A DNA stretch of 64,000 bases from an uncultured Luteitalea sp. GTDB lineage: Bacteria > Acidobacteriota > Vicinamibacteria > Vicinamibacterales > Vicinamibacteraceae. Shown one piece after another: positions 40,780 to 51,968 of this stretch. Location of the stretch: assembly GCA_934541105.1 (NCBI GenBank), contig CAKTDA010000001.1:744001-808000 (forward strand). The letters are read 5' to 3'. How positions within the stretch are numbered: position 1 is the stretch's first letter; each line of letters opens with the position of its first letter. The notes beneath the pieces are model-generated. The model was given only the letters and a program-made list of their open reading frames with translations, was not told the DNA's origin and made no database searches. The translations under genes and the position numbers were made by a program.

Positions 40780-41394
40780 CTACCTGGCCGCGGGAGCGGC
40801 AGGCGTAGCGTCGAGGGCGTTGACGACGTCGGTCGTGACGTTCAGGGCCGTATCCACCCAGACCACGCCGGCATCGGCAATGCTCAGGATGAGGTGCAGG
40901 TTCTTTGCCTTGGCGACCTGCTCGATCACCGGCAGCAGCTTCTGCTGGAACTCGAGCTGGAGGTCCTGGGTGAACTCCTGGACTTCCTTCTGCGCGTCCT
41001 GGCTGGCGCGCTGGAGTTCCGTCTGGAGGCGCTCGACTTCCTTTGCCTGCTGGGCCCGGGCCGAGTCGCTCAGCACGGCGCCGCCGGTCTCGAGCTTCTG
41101 CTGGGCCGTCTGCAGCTGCTTCTGCTTGCCCTCGAGCTCGGCCTGCTTCCTGGCCTGCAGGTCCTTGATCTTCTGCCCTGCGGCCTGGCCTTCCTTGCTG
41201 GTCGTGGCCACGGCGTTCAGATCCACGTAGGCCACGCGGGCATCGGCGGGAAACGGACGCGGGGGCGCGGGGCTGGCGGCGGCCGGCTGCGCGGGGGCGG
41301 CCGGGGCGGCACCCTGCGGCGCTGGCGTTTGGGCCCCGGCGGCCGCGGCCACCAGGAACAGGGACATCACCGACACGGCAATCACGGACTTCAT
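40780..41394 (-). CDS. skp: OmpH/Skp-family periplasmic chaperone
   Basis: A 204-residue exported chaperone for outer-membrane proteins. Signal peptide at ~1-20 ending A-A-A-G-A-Q, an Ala/Pro-rich spacer to ~45, then V-A-Y-V-D-L-N-A-V (the Skp beta strand). A long coiled coil covers ~60-150, rich in K-Q-x-E-L-x-x-K-Q-K-Q-L, with a C-terminal strand and tail. The ATG at 41394 has AAAGGATT upstream. It lies between bamA and fabZ-lpxA, the standard bamA-skp-lpxD/fabZ-lpxA order, with lpxD missing here. Confidence 0.88.
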   Translation of the reverse strand: MKSVIAVSVMSLFLVAAAAGAQTPAPQGAAPAAPAQPAAASPAPPRPFPADARVAYVDLNAVATTSKEGQAAGQKIKDLQARKQAELEGKQKQLQTAQQKLETGGAVLSDSARAQQAKEVERLQTELQRASQDAQKEVQEFTQDLQLEFQQKLLPVIEQVAKAKNLHLILSIADAGVVWVDTALNVTTDVVNALDATPAAPAAR

Positions 41395-41472
41395 CGACAG
41401 CAATCCTTTCGAACCAGCACGGCCCACAGCTCAGGCGTGGGCCCGCCACATTGAATCACACCCGAGGTCGGC

Positions 41473-44271
41473 TCAGAACGTGGACCCCACGGCAAAACGG
41501 AACTGGAAGTTGCGCGTCGGCGTGTAGTCGTTCCGCAAGGTGCCCTCACGCTGCGGGTTGGCCGCAAAGATGAGGCGGAACGGCACGTTCAGCACCGGCA
41601 TGAAGAAACGGACTTCGGCGCCGGTCGAGGTCTTGAACTCGTTCCAGGCGAACGTCTGGCCGATGTCGCGCACCTGGCCGGCGTCGTAGAACAGCACGAG
41701 GCGGACCGGACCTGCGACGTTGATCAGGTATTCGGCGTTGAACAGCAGGCTCTTGTTGCCGCCGAGGACGATGAAGGTCTCCTCGTCACGTGGGCCGATG
41801 CTGCGGATGTCGAAGCCGCGGACGCTGAACTCGCCGCCCTGCACGAGCCGCTCGAAGAGGGGCACCGGCAGCGTGTCGCCCCAGGGCCTGATGTACTCGC
41901 CCTCGAACCGGAAGCCGACCGACGTCCGACGCGTGTGCTGGAGGAACTGCACGTACTCGAACCGCGGCTTCAGGAACTTGGTGTTGCCGCCGAGGCCGGC
42001 AAAGTCCATCGACGCGGTGATGCGGCGGCCCGTGTTCGGGAAGATCGGGTTGTCCACGGTGTTGTGGACGAAGCTCGGCACGAACTTGCTGATCGTGCGC
42101 GCGCCGCCGGGCGTGCACTCGCGGCCCGAGGGGTTCTCCTCGGTGACGGGCACGTCCACGCAGCGCAGGAGCAGCGAGTCCTGCAGGAACGGGTTGCGGC
42201 CGATGACGCTCTCGCTCGTGAAGAGCGGGTTCAGATCCCGGACCGTGACCCGCTCGAACGAGTACTGCATGAACGCGCGCGTGAAGTTGCGCGCGAGCGG
42301 GAAGCCCCAGACGGTGTTGAACCCGGTGCTCTCCTGCGTGAACGCGCCGATGTACTGGATGGCGCGGCGCGAGATGTCCACGCCCGCCGTGATCGGCCGG
42401 TCGAACAGGTACGGCTCGGTGAACGCCACCTGGTAGAACTGCGTCCGCGACCCCGCGGCAATCGAGAGCGACAGCGTCTCGCCGCGGCCCATGAAGTTCG
42501 AGGTCGCGAACGCGAGCTGTCCGAAGAAGCCCTCGAACTGCGACACGCCGGCGCCGAACGTCAGCTGGTTGCGGTTCTGTTCCTGCAGTTCGAGCGTGAC
42601 GTCGACCTTGTTCTTCTCGCCCGGCGTCTTCTCGACGTCGATGCCTTCCTGGCCTTCCTCGAGCTGCTTGAAGTACCCGAGCTGGTTGAGGCGGCGGACG
42701 CTGTTCTTCAGCGACTCGGTGTTGAAGACCCCGCCCTCGACGAGGTTCAGCTCGCGGCGGATGACGTTGTCGCGGGTCGTCGTGTTGCCCTTGAACGTGA
42801 TGCGGTTGATGAAGTACTGCTCCCCCTCCTGCATCCGCATGGTCACGTCCACGACGGGCGGGCCGTTCGGCTCGGCGCCGTCGGGCAGGAACTGGTCGGG
42901 GTTGCTCGGGTCGACGAGGTCGAGCGGTTTGAGGTCCGGGAAGCCCGTGAACTCGAAGTAGCCGCCCGTGCCATACAGCTCGCGCGTCTTCTCGAGGCCC
43001 TTGCGGATCTTCTTCTCGGAGTAGTAGTCGCCGGTCTCGAGCTTGAACAGGGGCTGGAGCGCCTCGCCCTTGAGGACCGTGTTGCCCTCGAACTCGAACT
43101 TGCCGACGCGATAGCGGCGGCCCTCGGTCACCGGGATGCGCAGCTGCACCCAGCGGGACGACCCGTCGTCGCTGGTGTCGAGCGTGCGGATCTCGGGCTG
43201 CCCGATGCGGGCGGTGATGTAGCCCTTCTCGCGGTACAGCGCGCGGACGTTCTCGGCGTCCTCCTCGAACTTCGCCTGCTGGTAGACGCCCTTCCCGCGG
43301 ATCCGGTTCAGGAGGCTGCGTTCCTTGTTCTCCTTCATCCGCCGCTTCAGCGAGCCGTCGCCGACCGCCTCGTTGCCGATGAACTCGATGTCGCGAATCA
43401 GGACCCGCGGACCGTCCTCGATCGTGAACGTCAGGTTCACGAGCTTCGGGCCGCCCGCGACCGGCGTGATGCGGTGCGAGACCTCGCCGTCCAGATGTCC
43501 CTTCTCGGCGAGCATCTCGCGCACGACGCTCTCGACGCGTCGGATCTGCGCGGGGTCGATGAACGAGTCGAGGCGGATCACGTTGTTGATCTCGCGCAGC
43601 TTCTCGTCCACCTTCGTCGCCTCGATCTTCTCGCTGCCGACGTACTCGACGATCTTGACGCGCTGCCGTTCCTCGAGGCGGAACCGGACGTACTTGCCGA
43701 CGACGCCGTTGGGGTACGACGTGTCCACGGTCTCGACCGCGAGATCGTCGAGGAAGTTCGTCGCCCACAGGCGCTTGAAGTCCTCGACCAGGTCCTGCTC
43801 GACTTCGGGCGTGTAGGGGACCCACACGTTCTGCGACGGCCGGCTGCCGCGCGCCTTCACGTAATACAGGTACGTCTCGACGTCGATCGAGGAGACGTTG
43901 CCCTGCGTCGGGAAACAGAGTTCGACGGCGCGCAACACGGGCCCGCTGCCGGCCGGCGGCTGCGCGGTGGCACTGGCCGGCGGAATCACGGCACAGGCGC
44001 CCTGGGCGGCGAGCACGCTGCCCACGATCCGTTCGGCGGGCGTCGGGGCCGGGGCATCCTGGCTTGGCGGTGCTGGCGCGGGCTCCTGCGGCGCGGCCGA
44101 ATCGGCGGCCGGCACGTCGGGCGGCGGCGTGGGGACCGGGTTCGTGGGGAGCGGGGGCTGTGGTGCTGAAGGCGGTGCCTGCGGCGAAGCGGGCGGCTGG
44201 GCGCCGGCAATGGCGGCCGAGGCACCCCAGAGGGTCAGGCACAACACCCCGGCAGGGGCAGCGAGTCTCAT
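41473..44271 (-). CDS. bamA: Outer membrane protein assembly factor BamA
   Basis: A 932-residue Omp85 protein that folds beta-barrels into the outer membrane. Signal peptide from the ATG at 44271. A long Pro/Ala-rich region (~25-90) precedes the POTRA domains, which is longer than in Proteobacteria. Five POTRA repeats follow in ~120-560, with V-R-F-R-L-E-E-R, I-E-D-G-P-R-V-L-I-R-D-I and F-K-G-N-T-T-T-R-D. The C-terminal barrel ends in F-R-F-A-V-G-S-T-F, the terminal aromatic signal. It starts a bamA-skp-fabZlpxA-lpxI-oxidoreductase run; a TACACT at 44373-44378 is a candidate -10 with a ~100-nt leader. Confidence 0.94.
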   Translation of the reverse strand: MRLAAPAGVLCLTLWGASAAIAGAQPPASPQAPPSAPQPPLPTNPVPTPPPDVPAADSAAPQEPAPAPPSQDAPAPTPAERIVGSVLAAQGACAVIPPASATAQPPAGSGPVLRAVELCFPTQGNVSSIDVETYLYYVKARGSRPSQNVWVPYTPEVEQDLVEDFKRLWATNFLDDLAVETVDTSYPNGVVGKYVRFRLEERQRVKIVEYVGSEKIEATKVDEKLREINNVIRLDSFIDPAQIRRVESVVREMLAEKGHLDGEVSHRITPVAGGPKLVNLTFTIEDGPRVLIRDIEFIGNEAVGDGSLKRRMKENKERSLLNRIRGKGVYQQAKFEEDAENVRALYREKGYITARIGQPEIRTLDTSDDGSSRWVQLRIPVTEGRRYRVGKFEFEGNTVLKGEALQPLFKLETGDYYSEKKIRKGLEKTRELYGTGGYFEFTGFPDLKPLDLVDPSNPDQFLPDGAEPNGPPVVDVTMRMQEGEQYFINRITFKGNTTTRDNVIRRELNLVEGGVFNTESLKNSVRRLNQLGYFKQLEEGQEGIDVEKTPGEKNKVDVTLELQEQNRNQLTFGAGVSQFEGFFGQLAFATSNFMGRGETLSLSIAAGSRTQFYQVAFTEPYLFDRPITAGVDISRRAIQYIGAFTQESTGFNTVWGFPLARNFTRAFMQYSFERVTVRDLNPLFTSESVIGRNPFLQDSLLLRCVDVPVTEENPSGRECTPGGARTISKFVPSFVHNTVDNPIFPNTGRRITASMDFAGLGGNTKFLKPRFEYVQFLQHTRRTSVGFRFEGEYIRPWGDTLPVPLFERLVQGGEFSVRGFDIRSIGPRDEETFIVLGGNKSLLFNAEYLINVAGPVRLVLFYDAGQVRDIGQTFAWNEFKTSTGAEVRFFMPVLNVPFRLIFAANPQREGTLRNDYTPTRNFQFRFAVGSTF

Positions 44272-44446
44272 GCGTGTTCGCGAGTCCTTGGGCGTCGCAT
44301 AGGCGGCCCCTAGCCTTGCCGAGACGGGCCGGATCCGCACGGAAGGAGCTCCCCGTGGCAGATCAAGCCGTCAGTGTACGCGAGATGAGACGACGGCGGA
44401 AGGCAGAAGGACGGTCAGCCGGGTCCGCTTGACGGCAGGGCGCGTC

Positions 44447-46888
<2,442 letters not shown>

Positions 46889-46936
46889 GTGGTCCCTTGG
46901 AAGAGCTCAGGCAAACTGCATGCTGCCGGTGTCCGC

Positions 46937-46942
46937 ATTATA
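46937..46942 (-). promoter_or_regulatory. Consensus -10 TATAAT of clpC
   Basis: A perfect TATAAT 48 nt before the clpC ATG, giving a leader of ~40 nt. The -35 region is GC-rich with no clear match. It contrasts with the start-proximal hexamers of other first genes. Confidence 0.5.
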
Positions 46943-47071
46943 CGGGAACGCCCCACCCGGCCGGCCCGCACGATTGACCGTGTCGGCCAGCCGTCGCTCC
47001 CGTCTCCGGCCCGTACACTTCAGCCGGTCCTGTCATTAGGACGCCACCCGATCGGGATCGGATGGCCGCGA

Positions 47072-47746
47072 TCACGCGGGGTGCAACGTGCCGCCTTCGA
47101 GCCGCAGCACGCGGTCGCAGGCGTCGGCAAGCCGGCTGTTGTGGGTCGCGATGACCGCCGTCAGTCCGTACTCGCCGTGCATGTCCCGCAGGAGCGAATG
47201 CAAGGACGCGGCCGTGTGCTCGTCCAGGTTGCCGGTCGGCTCGTCCGCCAGGAGCAGGGCCGGCCGCATGACGAGCGCCCGCGCGATGGCCACGCGCTGC
47301 TGCTCCCCGCCAGACAGCGTACCGGGGCGGTGTGACAACCGATGCCCGAGGCCGACGCGCTCGAGGAGCGCCTGCGCGCGAGGCCGGCCGTCGGCAAGCG
47401 GCACGCGGCCGATCCGGAGGGGCATCTCGACGTTCTCGAGCGCCGAGAACTCCGGCAGCAGATGGTGGAACTGGAACACGAACCCGACCCGCTGGTTCCT
47501 GAACGCCACCCGCCCGGCATCGTCGAGCGCGTGCAACCCGACGCCGTCCACGGTCACCTGCCCGGCGTCGAGGCCGTCGAGCCCGCCGAGTACGTGCAGC
47601 AGCGTGCTCTTGCCGACGCCGGATGCCCCGACGACGGCGACCATCTCGCCCTTCGCCACCTGCAGGTGGACGTCGTGCAGCACCTCCACGGCGCCGTTCG
47701 GCGTGGGGTAAGACTTCGAGAGGCTCGTGACGGTCAGGAACGACAT
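47072..47746 (-). CDS. lolD: Lipoprotein-release ABC transporter ATP-binding protein
   Basis: A 224-residue ATPase powering extraction of lipoproteins from the inner membrane. Walker A G-A-S-G-V-G-K-S-T at ~40-48, Q-loop Q-F-H-H-L-L-P-E-F, signature L-S-G-G-E-Q-Q-R-V-A-I-A-R-A, Walker B L-L-L-A-D-E-P-T-G-N-L-D, H-loop A-T-H-N. This Q-F-H-H-L-L-P-E-F-x-A-x-E-N context is LolD-like. It follows the lolC/E permease gene, separated by a heptamer repeat region. Confidence 0.92.
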   Translation of the reverse strand: MSFLTVTSLSKSYPTPNGAVEVLHDVHLQVAKGEMVAVVGASGVGKSTLLHVLGGLDGLDAGQVTVDGVGLHALDDAGRVAFRNQRVGFVFQFHHLLPEFSALENVEMPLRIGRVPLADGRPRAQALLERVGLGHRLSHRPGTLSGGEQQRVAIARALVMRPALLLADEPTGNLDEHTAASLHSLLRDMHGEYGLTAVIATHNSRLADACDRVLRLEGGTLHPA

Positions 47747-47748
47747 CG

Positions 47749-47857
47749 GCCTACAAGCCTATAGCCTGCGAGCCTGCCTGGGCTGGACGCAGGCTGCAGG
47801 CGACGAATGCCGAACGCCGAACGCTGGAACGACGGCCGACGGCCGAATGACGAAGGC
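47749..47857. repeat. Mixed heptamer repeats, lolC/lolD gap
   Basis: GCCTACA-type units at 47749-47777 face a short inverse array at 47789-47801. They are followed by GCCGAAC-type heptamers (the complement of GTTCGGC) at ~47808-47857. The 119-nt gap between lolC/E and lolD is almost wholly repeat. Confidence 0.75.
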
Positions 47858-47865
47858 CGTGCGGA

Positions 47866-49092
47866 TCACTGGTACCGCAGCGCCTGCGCGGGATCGAGGC
47901 GGGAGGCCTGGCGCGACGGGTAGATCGTCGCCACGAAGCAGATGACGAGGGCGGCGAGGACGACGATCACGAAGTCGTCAGGCTGCACCTTGAAGGGTAC
48001 GTGCGCGACCTGGTAGACGTCCATGGGCACGCGAATCAACTGATAGGTGTCGAGCACCCACGTGACCGCGAGGCCGGCAACGGCACCCACCGTGGTCCCG
48101 ATGGCGCCGATGATGAGGCCCTGCAGCATGAACACCGCCGTGATGCTCCGCGCGGCGGCGCCCATCGTCTTGAGGATGGCGATGTCGCGGCTCTTCTCCA
48201 TCACCAGCAGCACGAGCGAGGCGACGATGTTCAGGGCGGCGACCATGACGATGAGGCCGATGGTGATCGAGATGGCGACCTTCTCGAGCCACAGCGCCGA
48301 GAAGAGCGACTGGTTCATCTGCGCCCAGTCCTGCGTCATGTAGGTGGCACCCAGGCGGTCGACGATGTCGGCCGCAACCGACGGGGCGGCGTACATGTCG
48401 TCGACGCGCACCTCGATGAAGTCGGGCCGGTCGCGCGCGAGCAGCCGCTGCGCCGTGGGCAGCGACACGAACCCGTAAGCCGCATCGAACTCGTACAGCC
48501 CGAGCGAGAAGATGCCCACCACCTCGAGCCGCCGACTGCCCATCGTGGGCCCGAACGGCGACAGCGGCCCCTCCGGTGTCATCAGCGTGATGGTGTCGCC
48601 CACCGACACGCGCAACTGGTCGGCGAGCGCCTGCCCGATGGCGATGCCGGCGAGTGCGTCCTCGGGGCGCTCGGCGAGCGCGGCAAGCGATCCCTTCTCC
48701 ATGCGCTCGCCGACGTCGGTGACCTTCGACTCGGTGGCCGCATCCACGCCCTTGACCGTGATGAACGCCTGCTGCTCGCCTGCCGTGACGAGCGCCTTGC
48801 CGAGCACGATCGGCGACGCGCCCGTCACGTGCGGCACGGCCTCGAGCCGCGCCATGTCGCCCGGCACGTCGGTGAGTCCCTCTCCCGCCTGCCAGACGTA
48901 GATGTGCGGCGAGGCGCCGACGATCCGATCGCGCAGTTCCCCCTGGAGGCCCGTCATCAGCGCCAGCGCGATGATGAGCGCCATCACGCCGACCGCCACC
49001 CCGATGGTGGAGATCACCGAGATGAGCGACAGGAACGCCTGCTTGCGCCTGGCGACCAGATAGCGGAGGGCGAGGAACAGTTCGAAGGGCAT
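47866..49092 (-). CDS. Lipoprotein-release ABC transporter permease (LolC/LolE)
   Basis: A 408-residue inner-membrane permease with one N-terminal helix, a large periplasmic MacB-like domain (~50-260) and three C-terminal helices of the FtsX fold. N-terminal F-E-L-F-L-A-L-R-Y-L-V-A-R-R-K-Q-A-F-L-S-L-I-S is a LolC/E hallmark. Only one permease gene is present, so a LolF-like homodimeric arrangement or a second copy elsewhere is possible. It is downstream of lysS. Confidence 0.9.
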   Translation of the reverse strand: MPFELFLALRYLVARRKQAFLSLISVISTIGVAVGVMALIIALALMTGLQGELRDRIVGASPHIYVWQAGEGLTDVPGDMARLEAVPHVTGASPIVLGKALVTAGEQQAFITVKGVDAATESKVTDVGERMEKGSLAALAERPEDALAGIAIGQALADQLRVSVGDTITLMTPEGPLSPFGPTMGSRRLEVVGIFSLGLYEFDAAYGFVSLPTAQRLLARDRPDFIEVRVDDMYAAPSVAADIVDRLGATYMTQDWAQMNQSLFSALWLEKVAISITIGLIVMVAALNIVASLVLLVMEKSRDIAILKTMGAAARSITAVFMLQGLIIGAIGTTVGAVAGLAVTWVLDTYQLIRVPMDVYQVAHVPFKVQPDDFVIVVLAALVICFVATIYPSRQASRLDPAQALRYQ

Positions 49093-49102
49093 GGGAAAGA
49101 AG

Positions 49103-49415
49103 GCCTGCAGCCTGTAGCCTACAGCCTACCTGTCATCGCGCCGAAACAGGGAGCGGAGGACCGATGCCGCGTGATACCCGGAAGCTCCAGGTGTTTCAGC
49201 TCGCTGATCGGCTCGCCCTGGAGATGTACAGGGCCACCCGGGCGTTGCCACGCCATGAACAGTTCGAAATAGGCAAGCAACTTCGCCGTGCGGCCCTGGC
49301 GGTCCCCACCAACCTGATCGAAGGCGGGCAGCGCGAGAGGACTGCAGAAGCTCCTCGAAAGCATCAAAAGGCCGCCTGATACGCACTCGTAGGCTGTAGG
49401 CCGTAGGCTATAGGC
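49103..49415. repeat. Inverted heptamer element flanking an S23-like pseudogene
   Basis: Two 27-nt GCCTNCA arrays face each other: 49103-49129 and 49389-49415, matching at about 22 of 27 positions when one is reverse-complemented. The 259-nt interior carries a decayed four-helix-bundle (S23/IVP) reading frame on the plus strand, opposite to the flanking genes lysS and lolC/E. The arrays look like terminal inverted repeats; no clear target duplication was found by eye. No transposase is present. Confidence 0.75.
49164..49392 (+). pseudogene. Four-helix-bundle (S23 / 23S rRNA-intervening-sequence) protein remnant
   Basis: The frame 49164-49379 encodes 71 residues. The first ~57 match the start of the S23/IVP family: R-K-L-Q-V-F-Q-L-A-D-R-L-A-L-E-M-Y-R, then K-Q-L-R-R-A-A-L-A-V-P-T-N-L-I-E-G-G. 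The family is usually ~115-130 residues with four helices. Here the middle is missing. In the +1 frame from ~49339 the DNA reads G-L-Q-K-L-L-E-S-I-K-R, like the last helix of the family, and ends at the TAG 49390-49392 inside the repeat. An internal deletion with frameshift is the simplest reading. It is the only plus-strand gene among ~40 kb of minus-strand genes. Family members have no proven function. Confidence 0.7.
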
Positions 49416-49420
49416 TGTTC

Positions 49421-50914
49421 TCAACGCGTCCGCATCAACGGAAACAGGATCACGTCCCTGATGCTCGGGCTGTTCGTGAGGATCATGACGAGGCGATCGA
49501 TGCCGACCCCTTCCCCGCCGGTCGGCGGCAGGCCGTACTCGAGGGCGCGGACGTACTCCTCGTCCATCTGGTGCGCCTCGGCGTCGCCCCGCGCGCGTTC
49601 GGCGAGCTGCGCCTCGAACCGGCGGCGCTGTTCGGCCGGGTCGTTCAGCTCGCTGAAGGCGTTCGCGAGCTCGAATCCAGCCGCATAGAGCTCGAAGCGC
49701 TCCACCGTGTCCGGATCCTCGGGCTTCTGCTTCGACAGCGGCGAGACCTCCGTCGGGAAGTCGTAGACGAAGGTCGGCTGGACGAGATCCTCCTCGCAGA
49801 GCGTCTCGAAGATCGACGTCGCGATGCGGCCGGGCCCCTGCCCGTCCGCGACCTCGATGCCGAGCGCGACCGCCACGGCGCGAGCCGCCGCCGCATCGCG
49901 CAGCATGTCGGGCTCCACCGAGCGGCCGAGGCGCTCGGACGCGCGTTGGGCCGCACCCTCGCGCAACGAGAGCCGGCGGAACGGCGGCGCGAACGAAATC
50001 GCGTGCTCGCCGAACGTCAGGTCGGTCGTCCCCACGGCCTTGAGGGCGACGTCGGCGAACATCGCCTCGGTCAGCCGCATCAGGTACTCGTAGTCCACGT
50101 ACGCCTGGTAGAACTCCAGCATCGTGAACTCCGGGTTGTGCTGCGTCGAGATGCCCTCGTTCCGGAAGTTCCTGTTGATCTCGTAGACGCGATCCATGCC
50201 GCCGACCACGAGGCGCTTGAGATAGAGCTCCGGCGCGATGCGCATGTAGAGCTTCATGTCGAGGGCGTTGTGGTGCGTCACGAACGGGCGCGCCAGGGCG
50301 CCGCCGGCGATCGGCTGCATCATCGGCGTCTCGACCTCGAGGAAGCCGCGCGCGTCGAGGAAGGCCCGGATGGCCTGGAGCGTCCGCGCCCGGACCTCGA
50401 ACACGCGGCGCGAGTCCGGGTTGACGATGAGATCGAGGTAGCGCTGGCGGTAGCGCGTCTCGATGTCCTGGAGCCCGTGCCACTTCTCGGGGAGGGGCAG
50501 GAAGCACTTGGCGAGGAACGAGATGTCGCTCGCCCAGATCGTCAGCTCGTTTGTGCGCGTGCGGAACACGCGTCCGCTCACGCCGATGTGGTCGCCGAAG
50601 TCGAACAGCTTGAAGAGCGCGAACACCTCGGCGCTGACCGAGTCCTCGCGGACGTACACCTGGATCGTCGCCGCGCCGTCGGAGAGCACGAGGAAGTTCG
50701 CCTTGCCGAACGTCCGCATGCCGACGATGCGTCCGGCGGCGCGGACGAGGACGGGCTCGGCGTCGAGCACCTCGCCGGTGGTGTCGCCGTGGGCCGCCGC
50801 GAGCTCGGCGATGCGGTGCGTCGCCTCGTAGGCGTGCGGATAGGGATGGGCGCCGAGGGCGAGCATCTCCTCGAAGTTTGCGCGACGCTGGGCGACGAGT
50901 TCGGAGTCGGACAT
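49421..50914 (-). CDS. lysS: Lysyl-tRNA synthetase (class II)
   Basis: A 497-residue synthetase. N-terminal OB-fold anticodon-binding domain (~60-160) then the class II core: motif 1 region around F-L-E-V-E-T-P-M-M-Q-P, motif 2 around V-Y-E-I-N-R-N-F-R-N-E-G, and motif 3 G-V-G-I-D-R-L-V-M-I-L-T. H-N-P-E-F-T-M-L-E-F-Y is typical of LysRS-II. It lies between nusB and lolC/E with heptamer elements on both sides. Confidence 0.96.
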   Translation of the reverse strand: MSDSELVAQRRANFEEMLALGAHPYPHAYEATHRIAELAAAHGDTTGEVLDAEPVLVRAAGRIVGMRTFGKANFLVLSDGAATIQVYVREDSVSAEVFALFKLFDFGDHIGVSGRVFRTRTNELTIWASDISFLAKCFLPLPEKWHGLQDIETRYRQRYLDLIVNPDSRRVFEVRARTLQAIRAFLDARGFLEVETPMMQPIAGGALARPFVTHHNALDMKLYMRIAPELYLKRLVVGGMDRVYEINRNFRNEGISTQHNPEFTMLEFYQAYVDYEYLMRLTEAMFADVALKAVGTTDLTFGEHAISFAPPFRRLSLREGAAQRASERLGRSVEPDMLRDAAAARAVAVALGIEVADGQGPGRIATSIFETLCEEDLVQPTFVYDFPTEVSPLSKQKPEDPDTVERFELYAAGFELANAFSELNDPAEQRRRFEAQLAERARGDAEAHQMDEEYVRALEYGLPPTGGEGVGIDRLVMILTNSPSIRDVILFPLMRTR

Positions 50915-50961
50915 GGACGGGCTGCGAGTTGGAACGACAGGCTGCGGGCAACAGGCCAGCG

Positions 50962-51020
50962 GCCTACGGGCCTACAGCCTACCTGAAGGGGAGGCCTCCT
51001 GTAGGCTGTAGGCTGTAGGC
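50962..51020. repeat. Heptamer hairpin element (GCCTACA family), nusB/lysS gap
   Basis: Arrays 50962-50982 and 51001-51020 are inverted copies of GCCTACA units with an 18-nt centre containing the palindrome GAGGCCTC. In RNA this would be a stem of ~20 bp. The nusB TAG stop on the minus strand is TA plus the first G of the array, the same junction as at fabF. Confidence 0.85.
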
Positions 51021-51460
51021 TAGGAACCTTTCTGCTCCTGCTCGAGTCGCCTGCGGATGGCGTCGAGCACGCCGTTGACGAAGCGCACGGCGTCGGGGGC
51101 GCTGAAGGTCCGGGCCAGTTCGAGTGCTTCGTTGATCACCACGGCGGGCGGCACGTCGGGCCGCTCGAGCAGTTCGTACACCGCAAGGCGCAGGACGAGC
51201 CGGTCGATCACGGCAAGCCGCTCGATCCGCCAGTTGGTCGCCGCCTCGGCAATCAGCGGATCGATGCGATCGAGCGTGCGCGCCGTGCCCTGCGCGAGCG
51301 CCACGGCCAGCGCGTCGCGCTCGGGTGCCGGCGGGCGCAGCTGGAGGTCGCGCACACCGGCAATGGCTTCGGGCAGCGCGTCACCGGTCATCTCCCAGCC
51401 GTAGAGCATCTGGAGAGCCGCCTCGCGCGCGAGCCGCAGTTGCTGCGGGTCGCGCGTCAC
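51020..51460 (-). CDS. nusB: Transcription antitermination factor NusB
   Basis: A 146-residue all-helical RNA-binding protein needed for rRNA antitermination. A-R-E-A-A-L-Q-M-L-Y-G-W-E near the N-terminus, V-I-D-R-L-V-L-R-L-A-V-Y-E-L-L mid-protein, and V-V-I-N-E-A-L-E-L-A-R-T-F-S...F-V-N-G-V-L-D-A-I at the end are the family pattern. GTG start overlapping the ribH stop (GTGA). ribH-nusB is a conserved pair. Confidence 0.94.
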   Translation of the reverse strand: MTRDPQQLRLAREAALQMLYGWEMTGDALPEAIAGVRDLQLRPPAPERDALAVALAQGTARTLDRIDPLIAEAATNWRIERLAVIDRLVLRLAVYELLERPDVPPAVVINEALELARTFSAPDAVRFVNGVLDAIRRRLEQEQKGS

Positions 51461-51960
51461 CCTTCGCTCCCCTGCGATCGGCTGCCGCCCTGCAAGTCCC
51501 GGGCGAGGCGCGCCATCGTGATGACCGCCACCGCCGCCTCGAACCCCTTGTTGCCCGGACCCTCGGGCACGCGGGCTTCGGCCTCCTCGAGGCTGTTCGT
51601 CGTGAGTACGCCGAACGCCATCGGCACGCCCTGGGCCAGCGAGGCCTGCATGATGCCGTGCGACACCGCCGATGCGATGTAGTCGAAGTGCGGCGTCTCG
51701 CCCTTGATCAGGCAGCCGAGGCACACGACCGCGTCGACACGTCCGGACGCGGCCGCGGTGCGCGCGCCGAATGGAATCTCGTACGCCCCCGGCACGTCGA
51801 GCCGCATCACGTCGGCTGGCGCCACACCAGCCGCGGCGAGCGCCTCGGTCGCCCCCTGCGCGAGCCTTGTGGTGATGTCGTCGTGGTACGTGGACACCAC
51901 GAGGGCCACGCGCAGGCCCGGCATCCGCGGGACCGGTTGGAGTGTGGCAGGACGGGACAC
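51457..51960 (-). CDS. ribH: 6,7-dimethyl-8-ribityllumazine synthase
   Basis: Condenses the pyrimidine and butanone precursors in riboflavin synthesis. 167 residues. V-P-G-A-Y-E-I-P, C-L-G-C-L-I-K-G-E-T-P-H-F-D-Y-I-A and F-G-V-L-T-T-N-S-L-E-E-A are family signatures. The GTG at 51960 is supported by TAGGAG upstream; that TAG is also the stop of the enoyl-CoA hydratase gene. An ATG 12 codons further in is possible. Feeds FAD/FMN to the many flavoproteins here. Confidence 0.94.
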   Translation of the reverse strand: MSRPATLQPVPRMPGLRVALVVSTYHDDITTRLAQGATEALAAAGVAPADVMRLDVPGAYEIPFGARTAAASGRVDAVVCLGCLIKGETPHFDYIASAVSHGIMQASLAQGVPMAFGVLTTNSLEEAEARVPEGPGNKGFEAAVAVITMARLARDLQGGSRSQGSEG

Positions 51961-51968
51961 GGTGACTC

